Assembly (NCBI RefSeq): GCF_029227915.1
Contig: NC_079880.1
Span: 22,072,501 to 22,136,500, forward strand
Length of the DNA stretch: 64,000 nucleotides
Source of the DNA: Hydractinia symbiolongicarpus
Taxonomy: Eukaryota > Cnidaria > Hydrozoa > Anthoathecata > Hydractiniidae
Direction of reading: 5' to 3'
Of this stretch, positions 10,934-21,162 are shown piece after piece. The stretch's first letter is position 1. Each line of letters opens with the position of its first letter. Made by a program: the position numbers and the translations under genes. Below the pieces are notes generated by a model. It did not search any database, had not been told where the DNA came from, and saw nothing but the letters and a program-made list of their open reading frames with translations.

Positions 10934-12172
10934 TTATATTGTTCTTACTTCTTTTTCAGCATCTTTAGGTTCAATGGGGCATACTAAACCTGATCGAGTG
11001 ATACTTTCATCATCATCAGGAAGATCTTGTTGGAATTGATTTTCGACAGGACCCTTGTCTCCTTCAGGTGTGATATGCGGTAACTCAACAACAGGTAAAT
11101 CAGGTAATTCTGAGCGTATCTCAGGTAAATTTAGAATGCGATCGTTTTTGATAGAGACATCCTTGTGGAACTCGTTAGGTAAATACTGAAAGTAACGTCT
11201 TCTTAATTTATGATTAATGTGGTCAGGGCCATTATATAGATGCTTGTTTAGAATATCTGGCTGGTCAACTCCACCTTCAGGAAAACCAAAACACAAACCA
11301 CGCAAAGCTTTGTCAACTTTACTTCTTTTCACAGTATATTGTTGAATTGAATTCCGGCTTCCTTTTTTCTTTATAACAATTATCCCCACATTTGCTGGCA
11401 ATGACGGTAACTCAGTAGCAATTTGCATTCTTTGTGGAAAACTAATACAATGACCTTTAGATGCAAGCATGCCATAACGCAAGAGTTGTACATTCATAAT
11501 AACGGTGATACGACGAATCAGTGCTTCTTCTAATATTGTCAAGTTTTGAAGATACGGCGGTACAGGTGAAAAATGCATATCGTTATGACGAATATTATCT
11601 TGTATTGGACCCAAATCGTCATTGTCAACACTAAATATACCCGAATATCTGGCAGCTATCACCATATTTTGTTTTGAATTACGAATACTTTCAGTATGAC
11701 ATCTGGAACACCTTCCATCACTTGAAATTTTCCAAGGTTTGAGAGAAATTGGTTTTGTTCCATTTTTTGCAGTTTGATTGATGGGTGAGGTAGCATGAAA
11801 TACTGGTCGGATTTCAAGACAAGTTTTACAAGAGGCTAAACTATGTAACATCTCACCCTCCTCAAACTTTTGTACAGCTGCAACAACAGCAGGATTTGGA
11901 TGAATGGTAGAAAGTTCTGTTTGAAATATTTCTTGCTGGCTGATTGGTTCATTGATAGTAACGGTAGAGGGTGTTGGTTGATTAATAGGTAAATTTACTG
12001 ATATTGATTGTGCATTTTTTGTTTTTAAGGTTGGCAAATTTGTTGGGAAGATATTTTCCTTACTGATTGCTTCATTGATAGTAACGGTAGAGGGTATTGG
12101 TTGATTAATAGGTAAATTTACTGATATTGATTGTGCATTTTTTGTTTTTGAGGTTGGCAAATTTGTTGGCAA
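10934..12172 (-). pseudogene. Helitron central region with internal repeats
   Basis: This 412-residue frame opens with a tandem repeat of about 45 residues built on NAQSISVNLPINQP, present twice plus a partial copy. After it come paired cysteines (CKTCLE, CSRCHTES) that could bind zinc, then a stretch typical of the region preceding Helitron Rep (MLASKGHCISFPQ; GLCFGFPEGG). It is in phase with the Rep frame apart from one TAA. The annotated start is a TTG; in-frame sequence continues upstream to about 12260 with a basic stretch, suggesting a former fusion with the OTU ORF. Confidence 0.7.
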
Positions 12173-12243
12173 GATATTTCCCTTACTGCTCTTAGAAACT
12201 GGTTGTGGAACTGTTATTTTTTGTGAACGTTTTAGTCTGCCAT

Positions 12244-13515
12244 TTATTCGGTTACGTCTTTTTCTGGTTTCAGTAGTTGTTTCGTTGAGTTTTTATATTG
12301 AATATTCAAATCAATACATTTTTGCTTTAAAGCATACTCTTTAGCTGAGAATTTATTTTTTTGCAATTTAAACTTTGATTTATTGGCTGACATGATAGAA
12401 TTCATTAAATTTTCCACTAGAAAATCCTGGCTTTGCTCAAAACGGTTTTCTCCCAAATTAGTTTTTCGATAATTTGTATTTTTAGGTTGAAATATATTTT
12501 CCGATGAAAACCGAGTAGCTTTTTTAGGTGGACTACAAGTTAACATACTAGTCATACTTGCAGAATTACTAGTGCAAGTGTTCACATTGTTATCAAATAT
12601 TAATGACTGGTAGTGATTAATTTTAACCCTTCCAAGCAAAATAAAGGAGCCTTCATTTAGTATTTGCACTGCCTGTTGATCAGCAGAAAGTTCATGAGTT
12701 TCTTCGTAAGTTGAAGCTATAACAGTGTAGGGATGCTCAGCGGTGGTAGTATCCGAGGTTATTAAAATGTTGATTCCTAACATTATTGCTGCAGCCCGAA
12801 TAAAAATCTCTTCAACATCCACAGTTGGTCTTGACTGAGCTTGTAAAAAATGTTCCCATTGTTCAGGGCTAATCATTTCAACAATTCTACATTCCACAAA
12901 AACTGGTTTATCATTATTTTTGCGTACAAAATTAACAACAGCTGTTCGAAGTTGAAGGTGATCGTCAAAATGTAGTTCATGGGGGATACATTGTCTAATT
13001 TCAGGTCTATGAAGTTGTTGTATCACTGCTCCATAGAAACAATTACCATCACCTGCTGTCACTTCCCGATATGTGACATTGGACAGACCAATACTTCTAG
13101 CATGTGCAACTATTTGATTGGCAGAATTTGAGTTGTTGAAAAGATACGTGGCATATGATTCCTGACATGCAATCTGGAAGTCAATATCATTATTGGTAAC
13201 AGGCCCGGGATTAATTTCAACGTCACCAGATAACAACAGCAGTAATTTTATCGATGCAAGGTTAATATTACAGATTAGCAGGCACACAAAACTCATTAAA
13301 ATGAAAGTTCTTAAAAAGCAAAAATAGTCTTGGCCAGTAGTGTCAAAAACCATTTTATAATTTGAATACTTGTGGTGATTATGATTTGTTACTGTATTGT
13401 TATGGCAGTGACTAGCAGCTGCGGTATAAAAAGCAACAATGGTGGATCGATATGCTTGAACCGATATCATGATTTGTAGGTAGCTAGCTAACTTCAGGCA
13501 AAACGAATTAACCAA
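12244..13515 (-). CDS. Helitron ORF with leader, 2A-like motif and OTU peptidase
   Basis: The 423-residue protein starts with a hydrophobic segment (residues about 65-95, FILMSFVCLLICNINLASIK) leading directly into LLLLLSGDVEINPGP. This matches the 2A ribosome-skipping consensus D(V/I)ExNPGP. An OTU cysteine peptidase domain follows: nucleophile box GDGNCFYGAVIQQL near residue 155 and a His box NHYQSLIF near residue 310. OTU domains are known in some Helitrons and are thought to remove ubiquitin. 2A would release the leader peptide from the peptidase. The C-terminus is basic and runs out of frame near 12250, where the next Helitron frame takes over. Confidence 0.85.
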   Translation of the reverse strand: MVNSFCLKLASYLQIMISVQAYRSTIVAFYTAAASHCHNNTVTNHNHHKYSNYKMVFDTTGQDYFCFLRTFILMSFVCLLICNINLASIKLLLLLSGDVEINPGPVTNNDIDFQIACQESYATYLFNNSNSANQIVAHARSIGLSNVTYREVTAGDGNCFYGAVIQQLHRPEIRQCIPHELHFDDHLQLRTAVVNFVRKNNDKPVFVECRIVEMISPEQWEHFLQAQSRPTVDVEEIFIRAAAIMLGINILITSDTTTAEHPYTVIASTYEETHELSADQQAVQILNEGSFILLGRVKINHYQSLIFDNNVNTCTSNSASMTSMLTCSPPKKATRFSSENIFQPKNTNYRKTNLGENRFEQSQDFLVENLMNSIMSANKSKFKLQKNKFSAKEYALKQKCIDLNIQYKNSTKQLLKPEKDVTE

Positions 13516-13704
13516 TCAAGCACAGCAATTGCACAGAACACAAAAGTTTCAAAAATAATCTAAATTAACTCAGCGAGCTATGCAACTAACTTCGGGAAAT
13601 GAAGTTATCCAAGCAGGCAAACAAAATAAACCAAAAAATAACTTTAAAAATAAACTATATAAAGTTTATCCAACTTGTGGCCTCCCCAACCAGTCGGCAA
13701 AAGA

Positions 13705-14262
13705 AGCTATCCAAAAGAAGACAAACAAAAAAATAAACAAAACACAGAAGTTTCAAAAACTATCCAAAGTAATTATCAAATAATAACTTATCCAATAATC
13801 CAAGGCTTGTGGTCAAGAAACTTTCATGAAAACTCGCACCTGAAATTTCAAATTTCAAGAGGGTTTATAAAATAACTTAAGCGGAAACTTTAAGTACCCA
13901 AAGCCCGGATACAAAATTTAACCACGTGATCCAATCTGACGAATCGGAACTCGGTATTTTTCTATTAAATGTCTATCGGGCGTAAGAAACAGAACCGGAT
14001 TCGTCGTACTCGTTGGAGACCAATGTCTACTGGAAACAGCATAAAATAAAGCTGTCTCGATTAGCCAGATTTTCACGGAACCTTTTAAAGAAATGACCAT
14101 AAAAAAAAGTGGGTTAAGTGGGTCAAAAACGCCCACGTTTTCATCAAAATTTCACGTACTAGGGGGAAACGCGGAAATTTGTCACGCTCTAATATATTTA
14201 TGGGAACGAGGAAAATAGCTCCGTTCGAGCAATGACTCTCTCTCTGCAAAAACATTACGTAA
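13705..14262. other. Non-coding spacer between two transposons
   Basis: AT-rich sequence with repeated AAGAAG/AAACAAA words near 13700-13780. No convincing gene is seen; the minus-strand frame at 13918-14136 has no domain. Confidence 0.4.
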
Positions 14263-14323
14263 TTTTTGCTACCATTTTGAATTGGGGGAAAACATTCTGA
14301 CTTGCACGCCAGCGAAAAGGGAG

Positions 14324-16023
14324 ATGCCTAAGAGTTGCTGTGTTGTTTCTTGTACCAATAATGTCAACAGTCGTCCTGACTTGCAATTTTACATTCTTCC
14401 AGCTAAAAAGGCACGGAGGAAGTTGTGGCTGACAGCAATAAATCGTGTTCGAACTGATGAGCTGGGAAATCCAATCAAAGGAACTTTATGGTCACCAAAA
14501 TCAAAACACCACTATGTATGCTCTGAACATTTCATTTCGGGTAAGTATAACATGTTTATACAGTACATACACAAATGTAAATGTATATAAATGAATTAAG
14601 TGTTGTTACTCTTCCTCTTTTTAGGAAAGAGAGAGTTAGCTTCAAGCCATCCTGACTATGTACCATCTGTTTTCAAAGTTTTGAGTTGTGGAAAAAAAGT
14701 TGCATCACCACATCGATCAATGAGCAGATTTAATAGAAGACTTAAAAGACTACATAAGCGTCCAGGTAGGATTCACTTGACACTTTAAATGTCTTTTCAA
14801 TGTTGACAAAAGTATAAGATACCTATTATGTTTTTTTCATAGTCATTCGAAAAAAGCTAGTCACAGACCTTGAAACAGAAAAAGCCAAGACAGAAAATAT
14901 ATCAACAACAAATGAAAATATTGAAAATCTTGATGATACTGAAGATCTTAATTCACCTTTGGAACTGGAAAATATGCAATCACCAGAAAGTGAGAGTACT
15001 ATTTCGCTGGCCTCCCCAATTTCTGTGTCAGAGAGGGAGGAATTATATAGAGAAATGGATAATCTTCGCGCTGAGAATAGAAAACTGAGAGCAAATCTTC
15101 CCGTTGATTTGAGTGTTGCTTCAATTCGAATAAACCCGGGCAAGTGTTTGATGTTAACCGGGTTGCGTTTCGAAGTATTTGAAACATTACTCACATATTT
15201 ATGTACCGAAAGTGAAAGAAAACCCACAAGATTGAAAGCTGAAGACCAGATCCTATTAACAATTATCAAATTGAAACACAATATGAGTTTTGATATGCTA
15301 TGCTACATTGTTAATATTAGTCGTTCCACCGCTGTTGAATATTTTTGGACATGGGTAGATGTTATGTACAAGAAGCTCAGAGGAATGATAAGAATGTCAG
15401 ACAGAGATAATATATTCAAAACAATCCCCAGTGTTTTCAAAGTAAAATTTCCAAGATTGACCTCTATAATTGATTGTTTCGAAATATTCGTCGAATCTCC
15501 AGCATCACTGTTAGCAAGAGCTCAACTGTACAGTCAGTACAAAAAACATTGTACTATCAAGGTGCTCATATCATGTACACCACTTGGTGCAATTAATTTT
15601 ATTTCAAAATGTTATGGTGGGCGTGCATCAGACGTTCAAATTACACGAGAATCCGGCTTCCACTTGAGTAAATACCATATGCCTTCAGATCAGATCCTTG
15701 CAGACAGAGATTTTACCTTGAGAGATGAATTTGCTGCCGGCAGTTCTTCTGAACTTATTGTACCATCTTTCACAAAGGGAAAAAAGCAATTGGCAGCTGA
15801 GGAGGTTGAAAGCTCGAGAAAAATAGCTTCAGTAAGAATACATATTGAACGTGTTATCGGTTTGATGCGAAATCGTTACCTTATTTTGAAAGGGACATTA
15901 CCACTGAGAATTATAAAAAATATAAAGGATGAGGCGCATTCATCAACACTGGCTAATTGTGATAAAATTGTGACAGTTTGTGCTGCACTCACTAACTTGG
16001 GTGAAAGTATAGTATATAAATAA
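14324..16023 (+). CDS. THAP-domain DDE transposase, three exons, apparently intact
   Basis: Exons are 14324-14540, 14625-14765 and 14843-16023, with GTAAGT/TTTTAG and GTAGGA/TTCATAG introns and matching phases. Together they give 512 residues with no stop. The start is the ATG before PKSCC, as usual for THAP proteins. The THAP zinc finger spans exon 1 and 2 (C-x4-C, YVCSEHF, then YVPSVF). A helix-turn-helix region follows (LKAEDQILLTIIKLKHNMSF), then a DDE_Tnp_4-type catalytic core with Asp in IIDCFEIF, Asp in ILADRDFTL and Glu in HIERVIGLMRNRY. It would bind the element's ends and cut them. All three acidic residues are present, so it could be active. Confidence 0.88.
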
Positions 16024-16105
16024 GATCGAGATTGTTTATATCTATATTGCTGAAATACTTTTTGTATATCACATACATACATCATAAATCTTCATGATAT
16101 TTGCA

Positions 16106-16721
16106 TTATGTGTCATTTTTTCTCTTTTTTAATTTCCTACAGTCTATACAATACCATATTTTCTGAGTAGGCAATTTTTTCAATTTTAAACATGTGGGAT
16201 GGAACCATTCATCACAGCTATCGCATGCAACCATTTCTCCTGTTAGATCATCAGTTTTACATATACAGTAAAGCTTTTTAGTATTAACAGCAGGCGATTC
16301 AGCGGTGTCAATCTCGGTGTTTTCACTTTTTCGTGTCATCAATTCAATAAGGATAATGTTTTTCCAAAATGAATCACACGATGGAATGACATTTTTCTCA
16401 AATTCTTCATCTTTTGATATTCTTATTATTATAAATTCAGTTGGTGTCCAGACCATAAAGTCACACCACTTGACAGCTGTTGTAAATATTTCTAGTTGAA
16501 CTTGGTAGTAATAAGTATGATTAGCATTTTTCAAGGCCTAAAACGAAAACAGTAATTAGCCATGTCAGTTCAGTTTATTATGGTTGTTTGTGCCATGAAA
16601 ACTTGAAAAAAAATATTTACCAAGCGATTGTAGTTTCTCTTGATAACGTTTGGCAGCTTCTGCAGGCAGTGAATCACTGTAATCATATGACATTTCTTTT
16701 CTTTTTGAAGTTTTATCTACT
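16106..16721 (-). pseudogene. YqaJ-like nuclease remnant with C-terminal PHD finger
   Basis: Two exons remain. 16621-16721 encodes SDSLPAEAAKRYQEKLQSL. 16106-16537 encodes HTYYYQVQLEIF and KWCDFMVWTP, which look like the end of a YqaJ exonuclease domain, followed by a PHD finger (CICKTDD...CDSCDEWFHPTC...WYCIDC). The Asp/Glu/Lys catalytic core expected between them is absent. The phases at the 84-bp gap do not match, which suggests middle exons were deleted. The gene converges on the transposase and ends about 80 bp from it. Helper nuclease function is inferred from the ISL2EU family; this copy is probably dead. Confidence 0.7.
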
Positions 16722-16805
16722 CTATAAACAAGAAACCCTAGTTACTGGCTTGAAAACTGAAGTAATGCCGTAATGTTTTCCCCTAATTCATAATGGTAGC
16801 AAAAA

Positions 16806-17152
16806 ATCGCGCGAACTGTGACGTCACATCGGAGCGAAGAATGATTACTGTCAATGACCACATGGCCTGTTTTTCATAAGGCAGCCCAACTCTAAATAGG
16901 AAATCAATATAGAAAGTGTTGCAGAGAGGTTGCCAAGGCATGCACACAAAAAATTTTCACAATGTCTATTTGCTGAACAAAAATATTTGCAGTACCCACC
17001 ACATTTTTACATGCAACACAATAAACATCAATAAGCTAAACAAAAAATGCATTAATTATACTGGTTACCGGTATTCTAGTTAAAATACAATAAAAATATG
17101 CAATATTTCTAAATTTACCTGTAAAAATTGACAACCTGAATGATCCTCCACA
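16806..17152. other. Non-coding spacer
   Basis: No gene or repeat is evident between the right TIR of the THAP transposon and the left terminal repeat of the LINE. Confidence 0.4.
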
Positions 17153-17227
17153 AACTATAGTAGAACCAGCTGTCATTAGACAAGAAATATCATTACAGCT
17201 AGCTGTTTTGTCACCTCATCATCAATT
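17153..17227 (+). repeat. Left terminal direct repeat of LINE copy A
   Basis: Begins AACTATAGTAGAACCAGC. It differs from the right copy at only one or two positions, but is about 30% different from the homologous segment of LINE copy B (from 24073). Confidence 0.8.
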
Positions 17228-17488
17228 GCTGTTCACCGTAACGGTTTCATGGCTGCTAGGAAAGACTAGCTGACCCCGGGAAAGACTAGTGACGCTGGGA
17301 AAGACCAGATGCGCTCCTTAAATACCTTGACCGTTAATGGACTATTCTTTCGGATTTGATTTTAAATTTCTTTTACTCGGACCTCAATCTACGGTACGCG
17401 CCAATAGATGAATGGCTAATAGGTTAATTAGTCCCTAGCGAATCCTCGCAGTAGTGGCGACACTGTGAAAATTATAGCTTAGCCCTGT
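17228..17488 (+). other. 5' region of LINE copy A
   Basis: Aligns with 24140-24490 of LINE copy B. It contains repeated GGGAAAGACTAG words. A degraded peptide with a CENYSLALCARQ motif can be read here in another frame but carries several stops, so the N-terminus of the protein is damaged. Confidence 0.6.
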
Positions 17489-18454
17489 GTGCCAGGCAAC
17501 TCAGGGTGGTCTTTTGCCCTGTGCAAATTACTCACTTTAGCTATAGATAAATCCTTAACAAACTCTAACAATCGCTGCGGTGAATCTGAAATTGATTTTG
17601 AGATCACAAATTCAGCATTTCCAAATAGTCCAATAAAACATCCTCCTATTACCAAATGCAAAGTTGTTCTTCAGGATATCTTCCCTAAATGTGGTGCTGA
17701 AAAGCTTAAGAAGGTGAATGATTCTCCGGATAAACCCCACACGAGACATTCCCATCACACTGAGGAGAAGTATCTTAATAACTTGGAGATTAAAACACCA
17801 ATATCTTGGGGGAAAATGATTGACGACCGCTGGTCCAATTTGGATAATGCTGCTTCAAATATTCTTTCTAATAAGCTTCATTTGTGTAATTCCTTGTCCG
17901 AAAAAGTACAACTGCTTGAAGACACCATTTATAATGAGGCAGCACAAATTTTTGGTCACTCAGTTCATAAGGGTGGCAGAAAGCTGTCAGGAAAAAGCCG
18001 AAGAACTATTCAATCCATCAATCTAATTAAAGAGAAAAATTCCCTAACTAGTCAAATACAGTCATCCTGCTACCTAAGTCATAGGAAGGAATTACACCAA
18101 CTTCTTACGGATGTAAAAGGTCGAATAACTTTATTGCGCCGAGCTGAAAGGTTTAGAAAAAAACGCCATCAATTCAAAAAAGCCCAGACCGCCTTTAAGA
18201 ACAATCCATACAAGGCAGGAAAAGATCTTCAAGGCAGAAAAAGATCGAAGTGCAAATCAGTTTTAAGGGTCGAACAAGAAACGCTGGATAACTTTAAACT
18301 TGAATCAGTTAAAGACAAATTGTATGATGTACCTTTAGGTAATCTAGATGGGTTATCATCCACTCCACCTCTTTTGAAATCGTTTCCAGTTTCTCTCTTT
18401 AAATATGAAGATTTTATGAAAGTTCTTGTCACTCGGCGAAATGGCTCTTCCCCT
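17489..18454 (+). pseudogene. LINE N-terminal region before the RT
   Basis: This open frame of about 320 residues precedes the RT. It is basic and helical (ISWGKMIDDRWSNLDNAA; RAERFRKKRHQFKKAQTAF) and ends in RRNGSSP, the usual lead-in to the first RT block. The frame is interrupted there by a 155-bp insertion, and resumes with GINGIPYKVYKKC. The apparent start is a GTG inside the gene; the true N-terminus lies upstream and is frameshifted. The same region is partly present in LINE copy B. Confidence 0.7.
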
Positions 18455-18609
18455 TATTCATTATTTATTTATTATAGTTTTCATCTAAATTGTAAATATA
18501 TAAAAATATTTGGTCGGTTTTGATTAGTTTTTTGCAAAATATTATTTTTTTTAAAGAACTATTGTATATAATAACCGACGGTAAATAAATTAAATCAATC
18601 GATCAATCA
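18455..18609. mobile_element. 155-bp AT-rich insertion inside the LINE RT gene
   Basis: Removing these 155 bp joins GSSP directly to GINGIPYKVYKKC in frame. The insert begins TATTCATTATTTATTTATT and ends TAAATAAATTAAATCAATCG-ATCAATCA, so its ends are roughly inverted. It also carries TCGGTT and AACCGA about 60 bp apart. It may be a small MITE or a LINE/SINE tail. Confidence 0.65.
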
Positions 18610-19995
18610 GGTATCAATGGGATACCTTATAAAGTTTATAAAAAATGTAATAAAGTAAGTACTGTTTTGTTTAATATTTTTAAGTCTTGTTTCAAAAATT
18701 GTGTCGGCCCTATTCAATGGCGTTGTGCTCGTGAAGTTTATATTCCCAAATCAAAAACTCCTATGGAGTCTAATATTAAAGACTTTCGACCTATCGCATT
18801 ATTAAATGTCGAAGGCAAGCTTTTATTTAGCCTTGTATCAAGGCGATTAGAAGCTCACATTATAAATAATAACAAATTCATTAACACGTCGGTTCAGAAG
18901 GGTTGTATGGAGAAAGTCCCAGGATGCTGGGAACACATGTCGATGGTTTATTCTGCACTTAAAGAGGCCCGGGCCAAAAAATCACACCTTGCAAATATAT
19001 GGCTGGATATTGCAAATGCGTATCCTTCAATTCCACACAAGCTTATATTTTTTGCACTGGAAAGGTATGGAGTCCCTCAGAGTTGGATATCATTCCTTAA
19101 GTCATACTACGTTGGTTTATATAGCAAATCGTTTTCTTTGTCTGCACCAAGCAACTGGCATAAGCATATGCGAGGTATTTTTGCAGGTTGCACTCTTTCC
19201 ATCATTTTGTTTCTTGCTGCTATAAACATTATTCTTGAATACACTATTGCGGCACCGGCCCCAAATTATATTACTTCTAAAAACGTGCCCCTTCCTTTAG
19301 TCAGAGCTTTTATGGATGATATCAACCTAATGTCATCCTCTGTCTGTGGAGCTCAAAGCCTCCTTTCCAGGTGCGTCACTGCTTTAAAATGGGCTGGCAT
19401 GAGTTTTTGCCCTCGTAAGTCAAGGAGCATAATCCTTATAAAAGGTAGATCTGCAAACTCCACACCTTTTTCTGTGTCTCACATCTCGTCACAAACCGAC
19501 TTCTCTTCATTCATCCCGTCAATCCATTCATCGCCAGTTCGTTTCCTCGGTCACATTATTGATGGTACGATTTCAGATGCTAAAGCAATCGACGAGCTAG
19601 ATAATAAGCTAATAACCGGTCTTATAATCATAAACGGTTCGTGTTTCAAAGGGACCCAAAAACTATAGATTTTGCAAAACCTTCTAATTCCTCGAATCCA
19701 ATGGCCAATTCTTATTTATGAAGTTCCAATATCTCGGGTTACAAGGCTGGAGCAGAAGATATCAACTTTCATTAGAAAATGGATATCTCTGCACAATTCC
19801 ACGTCAAATATTTGCCTATATAGCTCCTGCTCGCCTTGTCCAATGCCAATTAAGAGCTTGACGTCATTGCTTACATGCTTTAAAATAAGTGGTCATTTAC
19901 TTTTACGCGATTCCAAAGATCCTCTTGTGTCTAACAGTGCACCTACTTTGAAAGTTGGCATGTGGAAAGTGGACAACGCAGTAAGAACAGCATAG
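18610..19995 (+). pseudogene. LINE reverse transcriptase
   Basis: Canonical non-LTR RT blocks appear in order: RPIALLNVEGKLLFSLVSRR, QKGCMEKVPGCWEH, IWLDIANAYPSIPHKLIFF (motif A Asp), AGCTLSIILFLAAIN, VRAFMDDINLMS (catalytic FMDD) and VRFLGHIIDG. This would copy LINE RNA at the target site. The frame has nonsense codons at about 19669 and 19996 but is otherwise in phase through to the endonuclease. The catalytic aspartates are kept, so the copy is fairly young. Confidence 0.9.
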
Positions 19996-20001
19996 GCAGA
20001 G

Positions 20002-21150
20002 GTGAAAATAAAGTCAGTCGTGGGAACTCCCCAGTATGGCAAAGCAGGCCTAGGGATCAACAAATCTTTCAAAATTCCGATTTCAAAACAGTGCTATGCG
20101 TATCGTAAATTAATATTGAACACAGCTAAAGATATCGATGAGGAAGGCAACGTAGGTAGAGCATTGCAGTTGCAAGTGCAAGGTCAGTGGACGAGATGGG
20201 AAAATTACACAAAAAGCGATCTATCTTGGAAGTCCATTTTTGCCATGTCCCCACACTTGCTTTCCTTCTGTCTTGCTTCTACTTACGATGTTCTTCCCTC
20301 ACCTAGCAATTTAAAGCGCTGGAACGTTTGTACTGAATCTGCTTGTGCCTTATGTTCCAAACAAGTATGTACAACAGCGCATGTTTTAGGCGCTTGCAAG
20401 GTTGCTCTATCACAAGGAAGGTTCACTTTCCGACACGATGCTGTGCTTCGCGGGCTCCTGTTAAGTCTAGAGCGTTTTTCATCTGAAGTTGTCCCGGAAA
20501 CGAAAAAGCACCTTAAAGTGTCATTTGTAAAAGCAGGTAGCTATTCCTCCGCTAAAAGATCAAAACCAACTGGTCTATTCCACCATGCTAGTGACTGGGT
20601 GATGTTAGCAGATCTGAATGAAGTATTTGTGTTTCCTGGCCATATTGCAATCACATCCCTCAGGCCAGACATTGTAATATACTCAAATTGTTCTAAGCGC
20701 ATCATCATTATTGAACTTACTTGTCCTTGTGAGGAAAACATGGGATCCTGGCATTCCACCAAGCTTTCCAAATACTTCCCTTTGGTCGAGGTAATACGTA
20801 GCAACGGGTGGTTTCCGCATCTTTTTGCAGTAGAAGTGGGTGCTAGGGGCTACTCTTCAAGGTCTCTAACTTGCTGTCTAAAAAGCCTCGGTTTCGCTAG
20901 CAAATCTGCGTTTTTAACCGCCCGCAAGTTTGACTATATAAGCATGAAAGCATCCTTTTGCATTTGGATTGCACGAGACTCACCACATTGGACACAAGAT
21001 CTTACGCACTGCAGTCCGCCAACATTGCCACGACCAAAGGATAGTATACCCCATGAAAAATCCTCGTCTGTTACCAAATCCATTAAAAGTCCATCTTCAG
21101 CCATCTCTGACATGCCAAAACCCACGGAACACCATAACCTTAGCCAGTAA
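20002..21150 (+). pseudogene. LINE zinc knuckle and restriction-like endonuclease
   Basis: Continuation of the RT frame. A zinc knuckle reads CALCSKQVCTTAHVLGAC and is followed by GRFTFRHDAVL. The PD-(D/E)xK-type nuclease core is at LRPDIVIYSN...IIIIELTCPCEEN, then FPHLFAVEVGARGYSS. This is the C-terminal RLE that nicks target DNA in R2-like LINEs. The frame ends in a TAA at 21151-21153, after which the USP domain continues in the same phase. So RT, RLE and USP were almost certainly one polypeptide. Confidence 0.88.
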
Positions 21151-21162
21151 CTTAAACAAAAG

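Larger units (their letters stand above)
6858..13704 (-). mobile_element. Helitron (rolling-circle DNA transposon), damaged
   Basis: Reading from right to left, the element encodes a hydrophobic leader with 2A and OTU, a central region, the Helitron Rep (HUH, then Y2) and a PIF1-type helicase. That combination defines Helitrons, which transpose by rolling-circle replication. The coding sequence is broken by a frame change near 12250, an in-frame TAA at about 10931, a frame change between 9926 and 10059, and another at the A11 run (plus-strand T) near 9697-9707. The right limit is the shared edge with the truncated copy at 3680. The left (3', CTRR) end was not resolved and lies left of 6858. 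Confidence 0.85.
14263..16805. mobile_element. TIR DNA transposon, ISL2EU-like (THAP-DDE plus YqaJ/PHD)
   Basis: The 34-bp inverted ends are clear. The left one (14263-14296) reads TTTTTGCTACCATTTTGAAT then TGGGGGAAAACATT, and it is mirrored at 16772-16805 with a few mismatches. Between them lie two convergent genes: a THAP + DDE transposase on the plus strand, and a gene with YqaJ-like and PHD-finger sequence on the minus strand. A THAP transposase paired with a YqaJ nuclease is the known gene set of the ISL2EU group. The target duplication could not be identified, and the real ends could lie slightly further out. Confidence 0.8.
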
